NCBI RefSeq assembly: GCF_003674065.1
Contig: NZ_RDBE01000006.1
Coordinates: forward strand, 456,410-520,409
DNA: 64,000 nucleotides
From: Nocardioides mangrovicus
Lineage (GTDB): Bacteria > Actinomycetota > Actinomycetes > Propionibacteriales > Nocardioidaceae
Direction of reading: 5' to 3'
The translations under genes were made by a program, and so were the position numbers. The notes under the pieces were generated by a model that saw nothing but the letters and a program-made list of their open reading frames with translations, had not been told where the DNA came from and ran no database searches. Positions 33,121 to 44,734 of the stretch are shown piece after piece (the stretch's first letter is position 1; each line of letters starts with the position of its first letter).

Positions 33121-33777
33121 ATGGGTCGACGCTGGTGGGGGCCGTGGCTGGCCGCCTCCCTGACCGCCCTGGGCGGCGTCGGCTGCTGGCGCGTCCTTCC
33201 CGCCGAGCGCGCCGCCCTGCTGCGGCACGACGCCGACCTGGCCACGCTGCTGGTGGCGCTGTGCGCGTGGCTGCTGCTGGCCGCCTCGGCCTGGCTGACG
33301 GTCCTGCTGGTGCTGGTGGCCCTCGAGCCCTGGGCCGGTCGCGAGCTGACCGGCTGGGCCGGCTGCCCGGGCATGCTGCGACCGGTGCTGCTGGGCGTGT
33401 GCGGCATCGCCGTCGCCGGCGTCGTCGCGGCCCCGGCCACCGCGGCCGACCACCCCCACCCGACCGGGACGTCGACGCGAGTCACCGGGCTGGTCACCGG
33501 GCTGGCCACCGGGCTGGCCACCGGGTTGGCCGACGGCCTGCCCGTCCCCGACCGCCCCGAGACGCCGGTCGCTCACCCCGCCTCGATCGTGGTGCGCCCG
33601 GGCGACTCGCTGTGGCGCATCACCGCCGAGGAACTGCCGCGCACGGCCACACCGGCCGACATCGACCGCGGCTGGCGACGCCTCTACGACCGCAACCGGG
33701 CCCGCATCGGCGCCGACCCGGACCTCATCGAGCCGGGCGTCCGGCTGGAGACGACCACCACGCAGGAGAACCGATGA
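33121..33777 (+). CDS. Membrane-anchored LysM domain protein
   Basis: 218 aa. Three hydrophobic helices lie at about residues 8-22, 40-66 and 84-107. A linker with the repetitive 'VTGLVTGLATGLATGLADGL' (near 122-141) follows. A C-terminal LysM domain occupies about residues 152-212 ('ASIVVRPGDSLWRITAEEL', 'WRRLYDRNRARIGADPDLIEPGVRLE'), which binds peptidoglycan glycan chains. It is the first gene behind a strong promoter and overlaps the Rv3235-family gene by an ATGA. Confidence 0.85.
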   Translation: MGRRWWGPWLAASLTALGGVGCWRVLPAERAALLRHDADLATLLVALCAWLLLAASAWLTVLLVLVALEPWAGRELTGWAGCPGMLRPVLLGVCGIAVAGVVAAPATAADHPHPTGTSTRVTGLVTGLATGLATGLADGLPVPDRPETPVAHPASIVVRPGDSLWRITAEELPRTATPADIDRGWRRLYDRNRARIGADPDLIEPGVRLETTTTQENR

Positions 33778-34328
33778 ACCGCACCCTTCCCCCCACCAGC
33801 TTGCCCCCGACCAGCCTGCCCCGGAGCGGGGTCGCCGGCGTCACGCGGCTGGCCGACCACGCCACCTTGTTCGGCGTCTCCCTCGAACCCGACCAGCACC
33901 CGACCCAGGGCGCCCTCGCGCTGAGCCCGCCCTGGGCCGGCGGCGTCGAGGACCTGCCGGCGGCTCCCGGGCTGCGGCTGGTCGCCGGCAGCGCGTCGCC
34001 GGTCAAGGCCTGGGCGGTGCGCTTCGCCCAGGCGCTGGTCGAGGTGGTCTCGGGCGACCGCACCCCCCATCAGCTGCTGCGCTGCACCAGCGCCGACGTG
34101 CACGCGCGGATCGTGGACCGCTGCTCGGTGCTCAACGGCGTCAGCCGGCCCGACCAGCGCCGTCGACGCGTGCGCTCGCACGTGCGCAGCGTCCACTGCT
34201 TCCAGCCCGACCCCGCCACCGCCGAGGTCAGCGTCCACGTGCGCCAGGGCGAGCGCTCCCGCGCCCTCGCACTGCGAGTGGAGCACCTGGAGGGCAGGTG
34301 GGTGTGCACGGCGGTCGAGTTCGGCTGA
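33774..34328 (+). CDS. Rv3235-family protein
   Basis: 184 aa. The C-terminal region ('VKAWAVRFAQALVEVVSGDRTPHQLLRCTSADVHARIVDR', 'RSHVRSVHCFQPDPATAEVSVHVRQGERSRALALRVEHLEGRWVCTAVEFG') is that of the conserved actinobacterial Rv3235 family of unknown function, found near secA1 also in mycobacteria. The N-terminus is Pro-rich with repeated 'LPPTSLP'. ATG 33774 overlaps the LysM gene stop, so the two are co-translated. A cell-envelope role is only suggested by the partner. Confidence 0.8.
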   Translation: MNRTLPPTSLPPTSLPRSGVAGVTRLADHATLFGVSLEPDQHPTQGALALSPPWAGGVEDLPAAPGLRLVAGSASPVKAWAVRFAQALVEVVSGDRTPHQLLRCTSADVHARIVDRCSVLNGVSRPDQRRRRVRSHVRSVHCFQPDPATAEVSVHVRQGERSRALALRVEHLEGRWVCTAVEFG

Positions 34329-34377
34329 GCGGGTCACGTGGCGTCATCAGTGAGGCATGCTTGCCAGCGCCCCACCC

Positions 34378-34545
34378 GGTGGTTGAGCAGCGACGCGAGG
34401 AACGAGCGAGCGCGTCGAAACCACCCCACCACCAGCGCCGACCACAGACGTCCTGGTTTGGTTTCGAGACGGTGCGAGCGCACCTCCTCAACCAGCGCGA
34501 CCCGGTGGTTGAGCAGCCGCGCGAGCCCTGCGAGCGGCGCGGCGG

Positions 34546-34549
<4 letters not shown>
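34378..34549. repeat. Cluster of dispersed palindromic repeats downstream of secA
   Basis: Three elements. GGTGGTTGAGCAGCGACGCG to TCGAAACCACC (34378-34425) is a long imperfect palindrome with complementary GGTGGTT/AACCACC ends. GGTTTCGAGACGG to CCTCCTCAACC (34460-34493) is the second. The third begins GGTGGTTGAGCAGC (34504) and runs into the secA stop codon at 34546-34548. The cluster fills the gap between the convergent Rv3235-family and secA genes and may act as a bidirectional termination or REP-like element. Confidence 0.7.
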
Positions 34550-37329
<2,780 letters not shown>

Positions 37330-37395
37330 AGATGTCTCCTCAACCGCTGCTCGGGCCTCGCGGCCCCGGAACCACCTGCCATCGTACGGGTGGGG

Positions 37396-40300
37396 CTAGC
37401 CGCGGCGACGCCTGCGCGTCACCAGCAGCGCGCCGAGCAGCGTCATCGCCGCACCGCCGAGCGGGAGCCCGGGTCCTGCCTCGTTGCCGGTGGCCGGCAG
37501 GACGGGGCTGGCGGCCGGCGCCGCTGCTGCGGGATGCACGGTGCTGCTCGAGGTGCTACTGGAGGTGACCGTCGCGCCGTGGTGCACCACCGAGGTCCAG
37601 CCCCCCGTCGTGGTGCCGGTCGTGGTGCCGGTCCCGGTGCCGGCGGCCCGGGTCGCCATCACCGTCACGCTGCTCTGGGCGGTGCTGGTCTGGCCGTCGG
37701 CGTCGACGACGGTGTAGGAGAAGGTGACCGTGCCGGAGAACCCGGGCGCCGGTGTGAACCGGACCAGGTCGCCGTCGACGACCAGGGTGCCGGTCCCGGC
37801 CGGCGGCTGGGTGACCGAGACCAGGTGCAGCGAGCTGCCGCGGTCGTTGGCCAGCGTGTCGAGGGTGATGGGCCGTCCCGCCGGGGTCGTGCTCCGGTCG
37901 GGCACGGCGCAGGGACCGACGCCGACCCGCACGGAGGCCGCGGCGCTGCGACCCCGGGCGTCGCGCACCCGGTAGCCGAAGCCGTCGGCGCCGGCGAAGC
38001 CGGGATCGGCCGAGTAGGCCAGCGATCCGTCGGCCCGCACGCTGACCGCGCCGTGGCCGGGCAGGTCGATGCCCACGACCGTCAGGGCGCTGCCCGCGTC
38101 GTTGCGGAGCAGGCCGTCGGCGGCGGTGACCGTGAGCGGAGTGCCGCACGGGGTCAGGTAGGCGTCGTCGGCCGCGTGCGGCACCACCACCACGTCGATG
38201 CCCGCCGTCGCCGTGCGGCCGGCCGCGTCGCGAACCGTGTAGTCGAGGTGGTCCTCGCCGGAGAACCCGGACGCCGGCCGGTAGACGAAGGAGCCGGTCG
38301 GGTCGACCGACGCGGTGCCGTGCGCGGGTGCGGAGCTGGCGGTGACGACCAGCCCGGTGCCGAGGTCGTTGACGAGCACGCCGGCCGAGGTCAGGACCAC
38401 GAGGTCGGTGCCGGCCGTGGCCTGGGCGGTGTCGTCGAACGAGCGCGGCGCGACCACCACCGAGACGGTGGCCGTGGCGGCCTGTCCGGCGGCGTCGGTG
38501 AGCGTGTAGCCGAAGGAGTCGTCGCCGGAGAAGCCGGCCGCGGGCCGGTAGGTGAACGACCCGTCGGCGGCGATGCCGAGCACGCCGTGGGTGGGAGCGG
38601 TGTGTCCGCTCACGTGCGGCGAGGTGCCGACGTCGTTGCCCAGCACGCCGGGCGCGGCCACGTCGAGCAGGCCGCCGGCGACGAGCAGCTCGACGTCGTC
38701 GACCGCCCGCGGGACGACCTGGAGGCCGACGGCGGCCGTCGCGGTGCGTCCGGCGGAGTCGGTGGCGGTGTAGATGAAGGAGTCCGGTCCCGACCACCCC
38801 GGCGACGGCTCGTAGCGGTAGCCGCCGTCGGCGTCGAGGACCAGGGTGCCGTGCGAAGGCGCCGACGACACGGCTGCGCGCAGCCCCGAGCCGGCGTCGT
38901 TGGCCAGCACGCCGGCCGAGGACGGCACGACGAGGACGGTGCCCGCCGAGGTGGTGCCGGCGTCGTCGGTGGCCACCGGGGTCACGGTGATGCTCACCGT
39001 GGCCTGGTCGGTGCGGCCGGCCGCGTCGGTGAGGGTGTAGCGGAAGGAGTCGTCGCCGGAGAAGCCCGCTGCGGGCTCGTAGTGGTACCCGCCGGCGGCG
39101 GTCCAGGTGAGCGTGCCGTGGCCCGGCGTCGTCGCCGCGGTGACGACCAGCGACGTCCCGTGGTCGTTGCCCAGCACGCCCGCCGGGTCCACCTCCAGGG
39201 CGTGCCCGGCGCGCGTGGCGGCGGAGTCGGCCACCGCCCGCGGCGTGACCACCACCGAGACGGTGGCGGTGACCGAGCGGCCGGCGCTGTCGCGCGCGGT
39301 GTAGTCGAAGGAGTCCGAGCCGCTGTAGCCCACCGCCGGGGTGTAGGTGAAGCCACCCGCGGTCCCGACGGTGGCCGTGCCGTGGCCGGGGGCGGTGCTG
39401 GCGACGACGGTGAGCCCGCTGCCGGTGTCGTTGGCCAGCACGCCGTCCGCCGCTGTGACGGTGCGGGCGAGGTCGGCTCCGGTGGCGACAGCGTCGGCCG
39501 CCGCCACCGGGGCGACGACGATCCGCACCGTGGCCGACGCCGTCTGCCCGGCCGGGTCGGTCACGGTGTAGCCGAACGCGTCGTCGCCGCTGAACCCGTG
39601 GTCCGGGGTGTAGACCCAGGAGCCGTCGGCCGCGACGGTGAGACCGCCGTGGGCGGGGGTGGTGTGGCCGGAGACCGCGAGCTGGGTGCCGGAGTCGTTG
39701 CGCAGCAGGCCCGCGGTGTCGCCGGCGGCCACCCGCAGCACGGTGCCGGCGGGGACGCCGGCGCTGTCGTCGACGGCCACCGGGCCGGCCGGCACGGCGT
39801 CGACGGTCAACGACGCCGCCTGCTGGTCGCTGGGGTGGAAGACCCAGGTGTCCAGCGCCTTCCAGTCACCGAACTGACCGCTGCACCCGGCGTTGGCGTC
39901 GGTGGAGGTGGTGGACCCGTAGGCGCGCTGGGTGCCCGAGCTGTCGTAGCCGTCGACGCCGTCGGAGTGGTTGACGGTGGGCGGGTTCAGGCCGCACAGG
40001 GTGCTGCCGGGGGTGCCGACGTTGCCGGCGCTGGTGGTGTAGCCGCGGTCGTCGTAGAAGGCGCGCGTGCACGAGCCGCCGAACGCGCAGCTGCCGCCCG
40101 GCGGGTTGGTCAGGGTGACGCTGGGACCACCGCGCGTGGAGTTCTCGGCGTCGATGAGCGGGAAGTGGGCCATGCCGGCCTCGACCCGGGCCCGCACCGT
40201 GTACGTCGCGCCCGCGGGGAAGTCGGTGCCGGCGTTGTCCTTGCCGTTCCACACCACGCTCTGGGAGCCGGCGGGCACGGTCCCGCGCAGCACGCGGTTG

Positions 40301-41505
40301 GTCGTGGTGCCGGGGTCGAAGCCGTTGCCGTCGCGGGAGATCACGATCTCGTAGCGTCCGGCGACGTTGGTGGTGAACCGGAACGTGCCGCCGCGCCCGA
40401 CGAAGACGTGGCGACCGGTGGCCGCGCCCTCGAAGGTCAGGTCGCCCAGCGTGGGCGCCGTCGGCCCGGCGGGCACGCCGAGGGCGGCGAGGGTCTCGGG
40501 AGCCAGCGGGGACTGCGAGATCGGGAACTCCGGCGCCGCGAAGCTGACGCCGCCCTGCACGGTGGACAGGTCGTTGCTGTTGCCGACGACGTCGTGGAAC
40601 AGCGGCTCCCCGGCCGGGTCGAGGAACCCGCGTCCGCTGGAGAAGAGCATGAAGCCCGCCGGGTCCAGGCCGCGGGTGTCGAGCCGGTACACGTACCCGT
40701 CGCTCGTGGTGGCGTAGAGCGTCTGGGCGATCGGGCGCTGGTTGGCGCCGGTGGTCTGCTCGAGCACGTAGGAGAAGACGCGCCCGGCGATGCCCTGGGT
40801 GCTCGACACCGTGGGCCGCACCGTGGCGTCCCAGGCGGCGACGCTGGTGCCCTGGGTGGAGGAGAAGTTGCCGGCGCTGGAGAGCTTGGTCTCACCGGTC
40901 GGGCTGGTGCTGTCGTTGGTGGGGTTGGGGCCGGCGGTGCCGAAGAACGCCACCTTGTACAGGCCGGTGGCGGGGGCCGCGTAGCTGCACGGCACCCAGC
41001 CCGCGGTGTTGGTGGTCCCGTCGACCGAGCGCGGGCCCTGCTGCTCCTGGGCGCGCGTGGTGATCCTGCCCTGGGCGCTGACGCCGGTGGCGGCGCGCTG
41101 GGTGGAGCACTTGAAGACCGGACCGCCCGCGGCGCCGTTGATGCCGGGCAGGTCGGTCGCCTGCTCGTCGGTGATGGCGCCCGGCGCCCACACCCAGGCA
41201 TCGCCCTGGTCGACGCCGACGGCCGAGGAGCCCAGCAGGAGCTGCTCGCCGCTGCGCAGGTAGACCGTCAGCAGCGTGCGCTGCTGGATCCGACTGCTCG
41301 CCGGCCCGTAGGTGGCCTTGTGCCACCACAGGTTGGCCCGGCAGCTGCTGGCGGTGCCGCACGTGGTGTCGGTGGGGTTGAGCGTGCGCGACCCATCGGC
41401 GAAGCCGCTGACGGGCAGCAGCATCGCCAGCAGGAGGACGCCGAGCAGGCCGGTTGCGTACCCCCGCAGCGGGACCTTACGACGACCACGGTGGGTCGCG
41501 TTCAC
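37396..41505 (-). CDS. Large LPXTG-anchored surface protein with eight Ig/cadherin-like repeats
   Basis: 1369 aa. An N-terminal signal peptide ('YATGLLGVLLLAMLLPVSGFA') leads into a unique region of about 600 residues, with Cys pairs and a 'FRFTTNVAGRYEIVISRDGNGFDPGT' segment. Eight tandem repeats of roughly 85-90 residues follow, each with a 'GVLANDxGSGL' beginning, 'GTLxxxxxGGYxYxPxxGFSGxDSFxYTxTDxAGRT' middle and 'ATVSVVVxP' end. The tail is a Gly/Thr/Ser linker, the sortase motif LPATG, a hydrophobic helix and 'RRRRRG'. It should be exported by SecA and linked to peptidoglycan; adhesion is the usual role of such stalks. The start is GTG 41505 with GAGG unusually close. No sortase gene lies in the window. 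Confidence 0.9.
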   Translation of the reverse strand: MNATHRGRRKVPLRGYATGLLGVLLLAMLLPVSGFADGSRTLNPTDTTCGTASSCRANLWWHKATYGPASSRIQQRTLLTVYLRSGEQLLLGSSAVGVDQGDAWVWAPGAITDEQATDLPGINGAAGGPVFKCSTQRAATGVSAQGRITTRAQEQQGPRSVDGTTNTAGWVPCSYAAPATGLYKVAFFGTAGPNPTNDSTSPTGETKLSSAGNFSSTQGTSVAAWDATVRPTVSSTQGIAGRVFSYVLEQTTGANQRPIAQTLYATTSDGYVYRLDTRGLDPAGFMLFSSGRGFLDPAGEPLFHDVVGNSNDLSTVQGGVSFAAPEFPISQSPLAPETLAALGVPAGPTAPTLGDLTFEGAATGRHVFVGRGGTFRFTTNVAGRYEIVISRDGNGFDPGTTTNRVLRGTVPAGSQSVVWNGKDNAGTDFPAGATYTVRARVEAGMAHFPLIDAENSTRGGPSVTLTNPPGGSCAFGGSCTRAFYDDRGYTTSAGNVGTPGSTLCGLNPPTVNHSDGVDGYDSSGTQRAYGSTTSTDANAGCSGQFGDWKALDTWVFHPSDQQAASLTVDAVPAGPVAVDDSAGVPAGTVLRVAAGDTAGLLRNDSGTQLAVSGHTTPAHGGLTVAADGSWVYTPDHGFSGDDAFGYTVTDPAGQTASATVRIVVAPVAAADAVATGADLARTVTAADGVLANDTGSGLTVVASTAPGHGTATVGTAGGFTYTPAVGYSGSDSFDYTARDSAGRSVTATVSVVVTPRAVADSAATRAGHALEVDPAGVLGNDHGTSLVVTAATTPGHGTLTWTAAGGYHYEPAAGFSGDDSFRYTLTDAAGRTDQATVSITVTPVATDDAGTTSAGTVLVVPSSAGVLANDAGSGLRAAVSSAPSHGTLVLDADGGYRYEPSPGWSGPDSFIYTATDSAGRTATAAVGLQVVPRAVDDVELLVAGGLLDVAAPGVLGNDVGTSPHVSGHTAPTHGVLGIAADGSFTYRPAAGFSGDDSFGYTLTDAAGQAATATVSVVVAPRSFDDTAQATAGTDLVVLTSAGVLVNDLGTGLVVTASSAPAHGTASVDPTGSFVYRPASGFSGEDHLDYTVRDAAGRTATAGIDVVVVPHAADDAYLTPCGTPLTVTAADGLLRNDAGSALTVVGIDLPGHGAVSVRADGSLAYSADPGFAGADGFGYRVRDARGRSAAASVRVGVGPCAVPDRSTTPAGRPITLDTLANDRGSSLHLVSVTQPPAGTGTLVVDGDLVRFTPAPGFSGTVTFSYTVVDADGQTSTAQSSVTVMATRAAGTGTGTTTGTTTGGWTSVVHHGATVTSSSTSSSTVHPAAAAPAASPVLPATGNEAGPGLPLGGAAMTLLGALLVTRRRRRG

Positions 41506-41556
41506 CTCTAGTTCATCGGCCGGTGAGCGGTGATCCTTAACGGCCCCGGCTCGCCG

Positions 41557-42687
41557 CTACTGCGAGAGCCGGCGCGGCACGAACGACTTCGGCCGCGAGC
41601 TGCTCCAGTACGGGTAGGGCAGCACGTGGTGGGCCGCTCCGCTGCTCGGGGTCTCCTCGTAGGCCCAGTACTGGGTATGGGCGGCGTTGGCCCAGGCGTC
41701 GAAGAGCACCACGTGGTAGCCCGGCGAGTTCAGCACGTCGCCGCTGCGCAGCTGGTCCTTGGTGATGACCGTGGTGATGCTCGGGATCGTGCGGGTGGTG
41801 TAGCTGCTGGAGAGCCCCCACATCATCGACACGAAGCCGGAGCAGTCGGTGCGGTAGCGGCCGTAGGAGTTCGTGTAGTACTTGCTCTGGGAGTACTTCA
41901 CCTTCGCGTCCACCCAGGTCTGGCCGCGCACGGCCGCCTGGGAGGTGCCGACCGGGTCGGTCGGCACGTGGACGCCGGCGACGCGGTCCCACAGCACCGT
42001 GGTGCCGTCGTGCACGCTCACGCCGCCCGCGTCGTCGACGGACAGGTCGCTGCCCGCGTCGGCGGTGCTGGTGCTCCACAGCAGCACGTTGGCGGGGTCG
42101 ACCAGGACCAGGTTGCCGGCGTACTGCATCACGAGCCGTGCGCCGGGGTGGCCGGCGGTGTTGGTGCTCCACACGACGGTGGCCGGGTCGGCCACGGTGG
42201 TGAGCACCAGGTTGCCGTCGGGCTGCATCACGAGCTGGTAGACCCCGCCCGGCGAGGTCAGGAACTGACCCGACTGCAGGGTCTGGCCGCTCTCCAGGGA
42301 GCTGGCCAGCCCGACCGTGACCGTGCTGGAGGTGACCGCACGCAGCGTCCGGCCGCTGACCCGCGCCCGTGGCATGACGACGCGGTACTGACCGATGCGC
42401 GAGGACGGGTCGGCGACGAGGTACTTGCCGCGCTTGGTGGTGCGGGCCTTGGCGACGTTGCGCCACACGCCCGCACTGTTCAGCTGCAGCCGCACCAGCC
42501 GGTGCGAGCGGGTGCTGACCCCGCCGGCGAAGGTGGCGTGGCCGCCAGTGAGGATCCCCGCGGGCGTCGCCGCAATGCTGACCCGGGTGGCCGCCTCGGC
42601 GGGGGCCTGCACCAGCACCGGCGCCACAGCCACCGCCGCCAGCGCCAGTCCGACGACGATCCGCTCCTTGATCCCGTGCGTGCGCAA
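41557..42687 (-). CDS. Secreted B-lectin - NlpC/P60-like cell-wall hydrolase fusion
   Basis: 376 aa. A signal peptide (to about residue 33, 'VAVAPVLVQAPAEAA') is followed by an Ig-like/barwin-like region to about 130. A bulb-type mannose-binding lectin domain covers about 130-230, with repeated 'QxDGNLVL' ('MQPDGNLVLTT', 'MQYAGNLVLVD'). A C-terminal NlpC/P60-like papain fold has 'YRTDCSGFVSMMWG' (catalytic Cys) and 'SPGYHVVLFDAW' (catalytic His). It probably cleaves peptidoglycan peptides outside the cell, with the lectin targeting glycan. The start is read as TTG 42687 behind AGGGGAG. It lies 51 bp downstream of the LPXTG protein gene's 5' end on the same strand. Confidence 0.82.
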   Translation of the reverse strand: MRTHGIKERIVVGLALAAVAVAPVLVQAPAEAATRVSIAATPAGILTGGHATFAGGVSTRSHRLVRLQLNSAGVWRNVAKARTTKRGKYLVADPSSRIGQYRVVMPRARVSGRTLRAVTSSTVTVGLASSLESGQTLQSGQFLTSPGGVYQLVMQPDGNLVLTTVADPATVVWSTNTAGHPGARLVMQYAGNLVLVDPANVLLWSTSTADAGSDLSVDDAGGVSVHDGTTVLWDRVAGVHVPTDPVGTSQAAVRGQTWVDAKVKYSQSKYYTNSYGRYRTDCSGFVSMMWGLSSSYTTRTIPSITTVITKDQLRSGDVLNSPGYHVVLFDAWANAAHTQYWAYEETPSSGAAHHVLPYPYWSSSRPKSFVPRRLSQ

Positions 42688-42802
42688 CCCGCTGCTCCCC
42701 TGCTCGTCGACGATTCGGCCGCTCGATGCGACAACGCGACGACCGTAAAGGAGATATGTCCGTTTTGTACGGTGTTTGGAGAAAGCAGTGGGGCGGGTGG
42801 GA

Positions 42803-44008
42803 TCAGCGCCCCGCGGCCACCGCGCCCCTCAGGGCCGGCGCCAGATCGCCGCGCTCCTCGACGAGGATGTCGGCCAAGCCCAGCCAGTCGGCCAGCGACC
42901 GCAGCTCCGCGGCCAGCTCGGCCGCGGCGTGGGCGGGCGCGTCGGGCTCGGCGTACGCCGCGGGCACCCGCAGCACCCCGGCGCGCCGGTCGGCCTTGAG
43001 GTCGACTCGGGCCACGATCTGCTCGCCGAGGAGGAACGGGAGCACGTAGTAGCCGTACTCCCGCAGCTCGGCGGGGACGTAGATCTCGATGCGGTAGTGG
43101 AAGCCGAAGAGCCGCTCGGCGCGTGAGCGCTCCCAGACGACCGGGTCGAACGGGCTGAGCACGGCCCGGGCGGGCACCCGGCGCGGGTGGGCCGCGTCGG
43201 CGTGGAGGTACGCCGGCTGGCGCCAGGTCTCCACCTCGACCGGCACGATCTCCCCCGCCTCGACCAGCTCGCGTACCGCCGGGACGACGTCGGCCTGCTT
43301 CATGCGGTAGTAGTCGGCCAGGTCGCGGACCGTCGCGACGCCGTGGGAGCGCGCGGCACGGCGCACCAGCTCGCGGGAGGCCTCGGCCCGGCTCGGCGTC
43401 GGCTGGGCCAGCACGTGCGGCGGCAGCACCCGCTCGGGCAGGTCGTAGCGGATCTCGAACTGCGAGGTGCGCGAGGCGACGGCGACCTGGCCGGCCGAGA
43501 ACATCGCGTCGAGGGCGCGGCGCGTCACCGACCAGTTCCAGCCCCAGTGGTCCTTGGTGCGCGGCAGCCCCTCGTCCAGCTCCCGGGCGGTGCTCGCCCC
43601 GCGGTCGGCGATCTCGGCGAGCAGTGAGTCCATCAGCTCGTCGGTGACGCCCGAGGAGCCCCACTTGCCGCGCTGGGCGGCGTAGTCGGCCATGCGGTGC
43701 CGCATCGCCGGCCACAGGTCGACCGGCATGAAGGCCTGCACGTGCGCCCAGTACTCCACCATCCGGCGCGGCCGGTGCTCGGAGGCGCGTCGCAGTAGCT
43801 CGACGTCGTAGGGGCCCATCCGCGAGAACAGCGGCATGTAGTGGGCCCGCTGCAGCACGTTGACCGAGTCGACCTGGAGCACCCCGGTGCGCTCGAGCGT
43901 GCGTGAGAAGGTGCGCATGGTCGGCACCGCATGCGCCGGGTCGCGGAAGCCCTGGGCCGCCAGCGCCACCCGGCGGGCGCGCGCGAGCGAGAGGCGCTCG
44001 GGGACCAC
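42803..44008 (-). CDS. YcaQ/AlkZ-like winged-helix DNA glycosylase family protein
   Basis: 401 aa of the HTH_42 family, whose studied members (AlkZ, YcaQ) unhook interstrand DNA cross-links as monofunctional glycosylases. The catalytic QxD/Q-like motif appears as 'GVLQVDSVNVLQRAHYMPLFSRMG' near residues 42-65. The hallmark C-terminal segment 'LSPFDPVVWERSRAERLFGFHYRIEIYVPAELREYGYYVLPFLLGEQIVARVDLKADR' is well preserved. The GTG at 44008 is directly next to the response regulator stop, implying a shared transcript. Substrate lesion is unknown. Confidence 0.85.
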   Translation of the reverse strand: MVPERLSLARARRVALAAQGFRDPAHAVPTMRTFSRTLERTGVLQVDSVNVLQRAHYMPLFSRMGPYDVELLRRASEHRPRRMVEYWAHVQAFMPVDLWPAMRHRMADYAAQRGKWGSSGVTDELMDSLLAEIADRGASTARELDEGLPRTKDHWGWNWSVTRRALDAMFSAGQVAVASRTSQFEIRYDLPERVLPPHVLAQPTPSRAEASRELVRRAARSHGVATVRDLADYYRMKQADVVPAVRELVEAGEIVPVEVETWRQPAYLHADAAHPRRVPARAVLSPFDPVVWERSRAERLFGFHYRIEIYVPAELREYGYYVLPFLLGEQIVARVDLKADRRAGVLRVPAAYAEPDAPAHAAAELAAELRSLADWLGLADILVEERGDLAPALRGAVAAGR

Positions 44009-44701
44009 CTACGGGAGGTCGAGCAGCTTCTCGCGGACGGCGTACATGACCGCCTCCATGCGCGAGTGGAGCTGGAGCTTCTCCAAGATGTTGCGCACGT
44101 GGTTCTTCACCGTGTTCTCGGAGATGAACAGCTCCTTGGCCACCTCGCGGTTGTTCAGCCCTTTGGCCACCAGCCGCAGGACCTCGAGCTCGCGGTCGGT
44201 GAGCCGCGGCGTCGGCACCTGCTCCTTGTCGGTGCGCGACATCTCCTTGAACTCGTCGAGCAGCTTGACCGCCATCGACGGGCTGATCAGCGACTGCCCC
44301 TCGGCGACGACGCGCACGGCCTGGGCGACCTCGTCGATCGAGGAGTCCTTGAGCAGGTAGCCCGACGCTCCGTTCTTGACCGCCTCGTAGAGGTCGGCCT
44401 CCTCGTCGCTGACGGTGAGCATGATGATCCGCGCCGCCGGGACGAGGTCCTTGATCTCGATGCACGCCTCGAGCCCGGTGCGCTTGGGCATCCGGACGTC
44501 GAGCAGCACCACGTCGGGCACGACGTTCTTGACCAGCTCGACCGCGTCCTGCCCGTCGCCGGCCTCGCCGACGACCTCGATGTCGGGCTCGACACCGAGC
44601 AGCATGATCAGCCCGCGCCGGAACAGCTCCTGGTCGTCGACCACCACCACGCGCACGGGCTCGGCGCCGGCGGGGCGGACCGCGACTGGCTGCTGTGACA
44701 C
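44009..44701 (-). CDS. NarL/LuxR-family response regulator
   Basis: 230 aa. The receiver domain (about residues 15-135) has 'VVVDDQ', phosphoacceptor Asp68 in 'DVVLLDVRMP', Thr in 'IIMLTVSD' and Lys in 'GYLLKDSS'. The LuxR-type DNA-binding domain spans about 165-225 ('LTDRELEVLRLVAKGLNNREVAKELFISENTVKNHVRNILEKLQL'). No histidine kinase is adjacent, so it is an orphan here. The GTG at 44701 is the start. It lies downstream of hpf (33 bp) on the same strand and may be part of that transcript. Confidence 0.93.
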   Translation of the reverse strand: MSQQPVAVRPAGAEPVRVVVVDDQELFRRGLIMLLGVEPDIEVVGEAGDGQDAVELVKNVVPDVVLLDVRMPKRTGLEACIEIKDLVPAARIIMLTVSDEEADLYEAVKNGASGYLLKDSSIDEVAQAVRVVAEGQSLISPSMAVKLLDEFKEMSRTDKEQVPTPRLTDRELEVLRLVAKGLNNREVAKELFISENTVKNHVRNILEKLQLHSRMEAVMYAVREKLLDLP

Positions 44702-44734
44702 GTTCGCATCATGTCAGACGTCCAGACGGGCTAC

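Noticed and set aside
37714-39800. CRISPR-like or satellite repeats
   Set aside because: The periodic similarity is at protein level (eight Ig/cadherin-like domains of one coding sequence), not short identical DNA repeats with spacers.
42688-42802. c-di-AMP (ydaO) riboswitch before the NlpC/P60 gene
   Set aside because: The gap is only about 115 bp and I cannot recognise the conserved ydaO core sequences.
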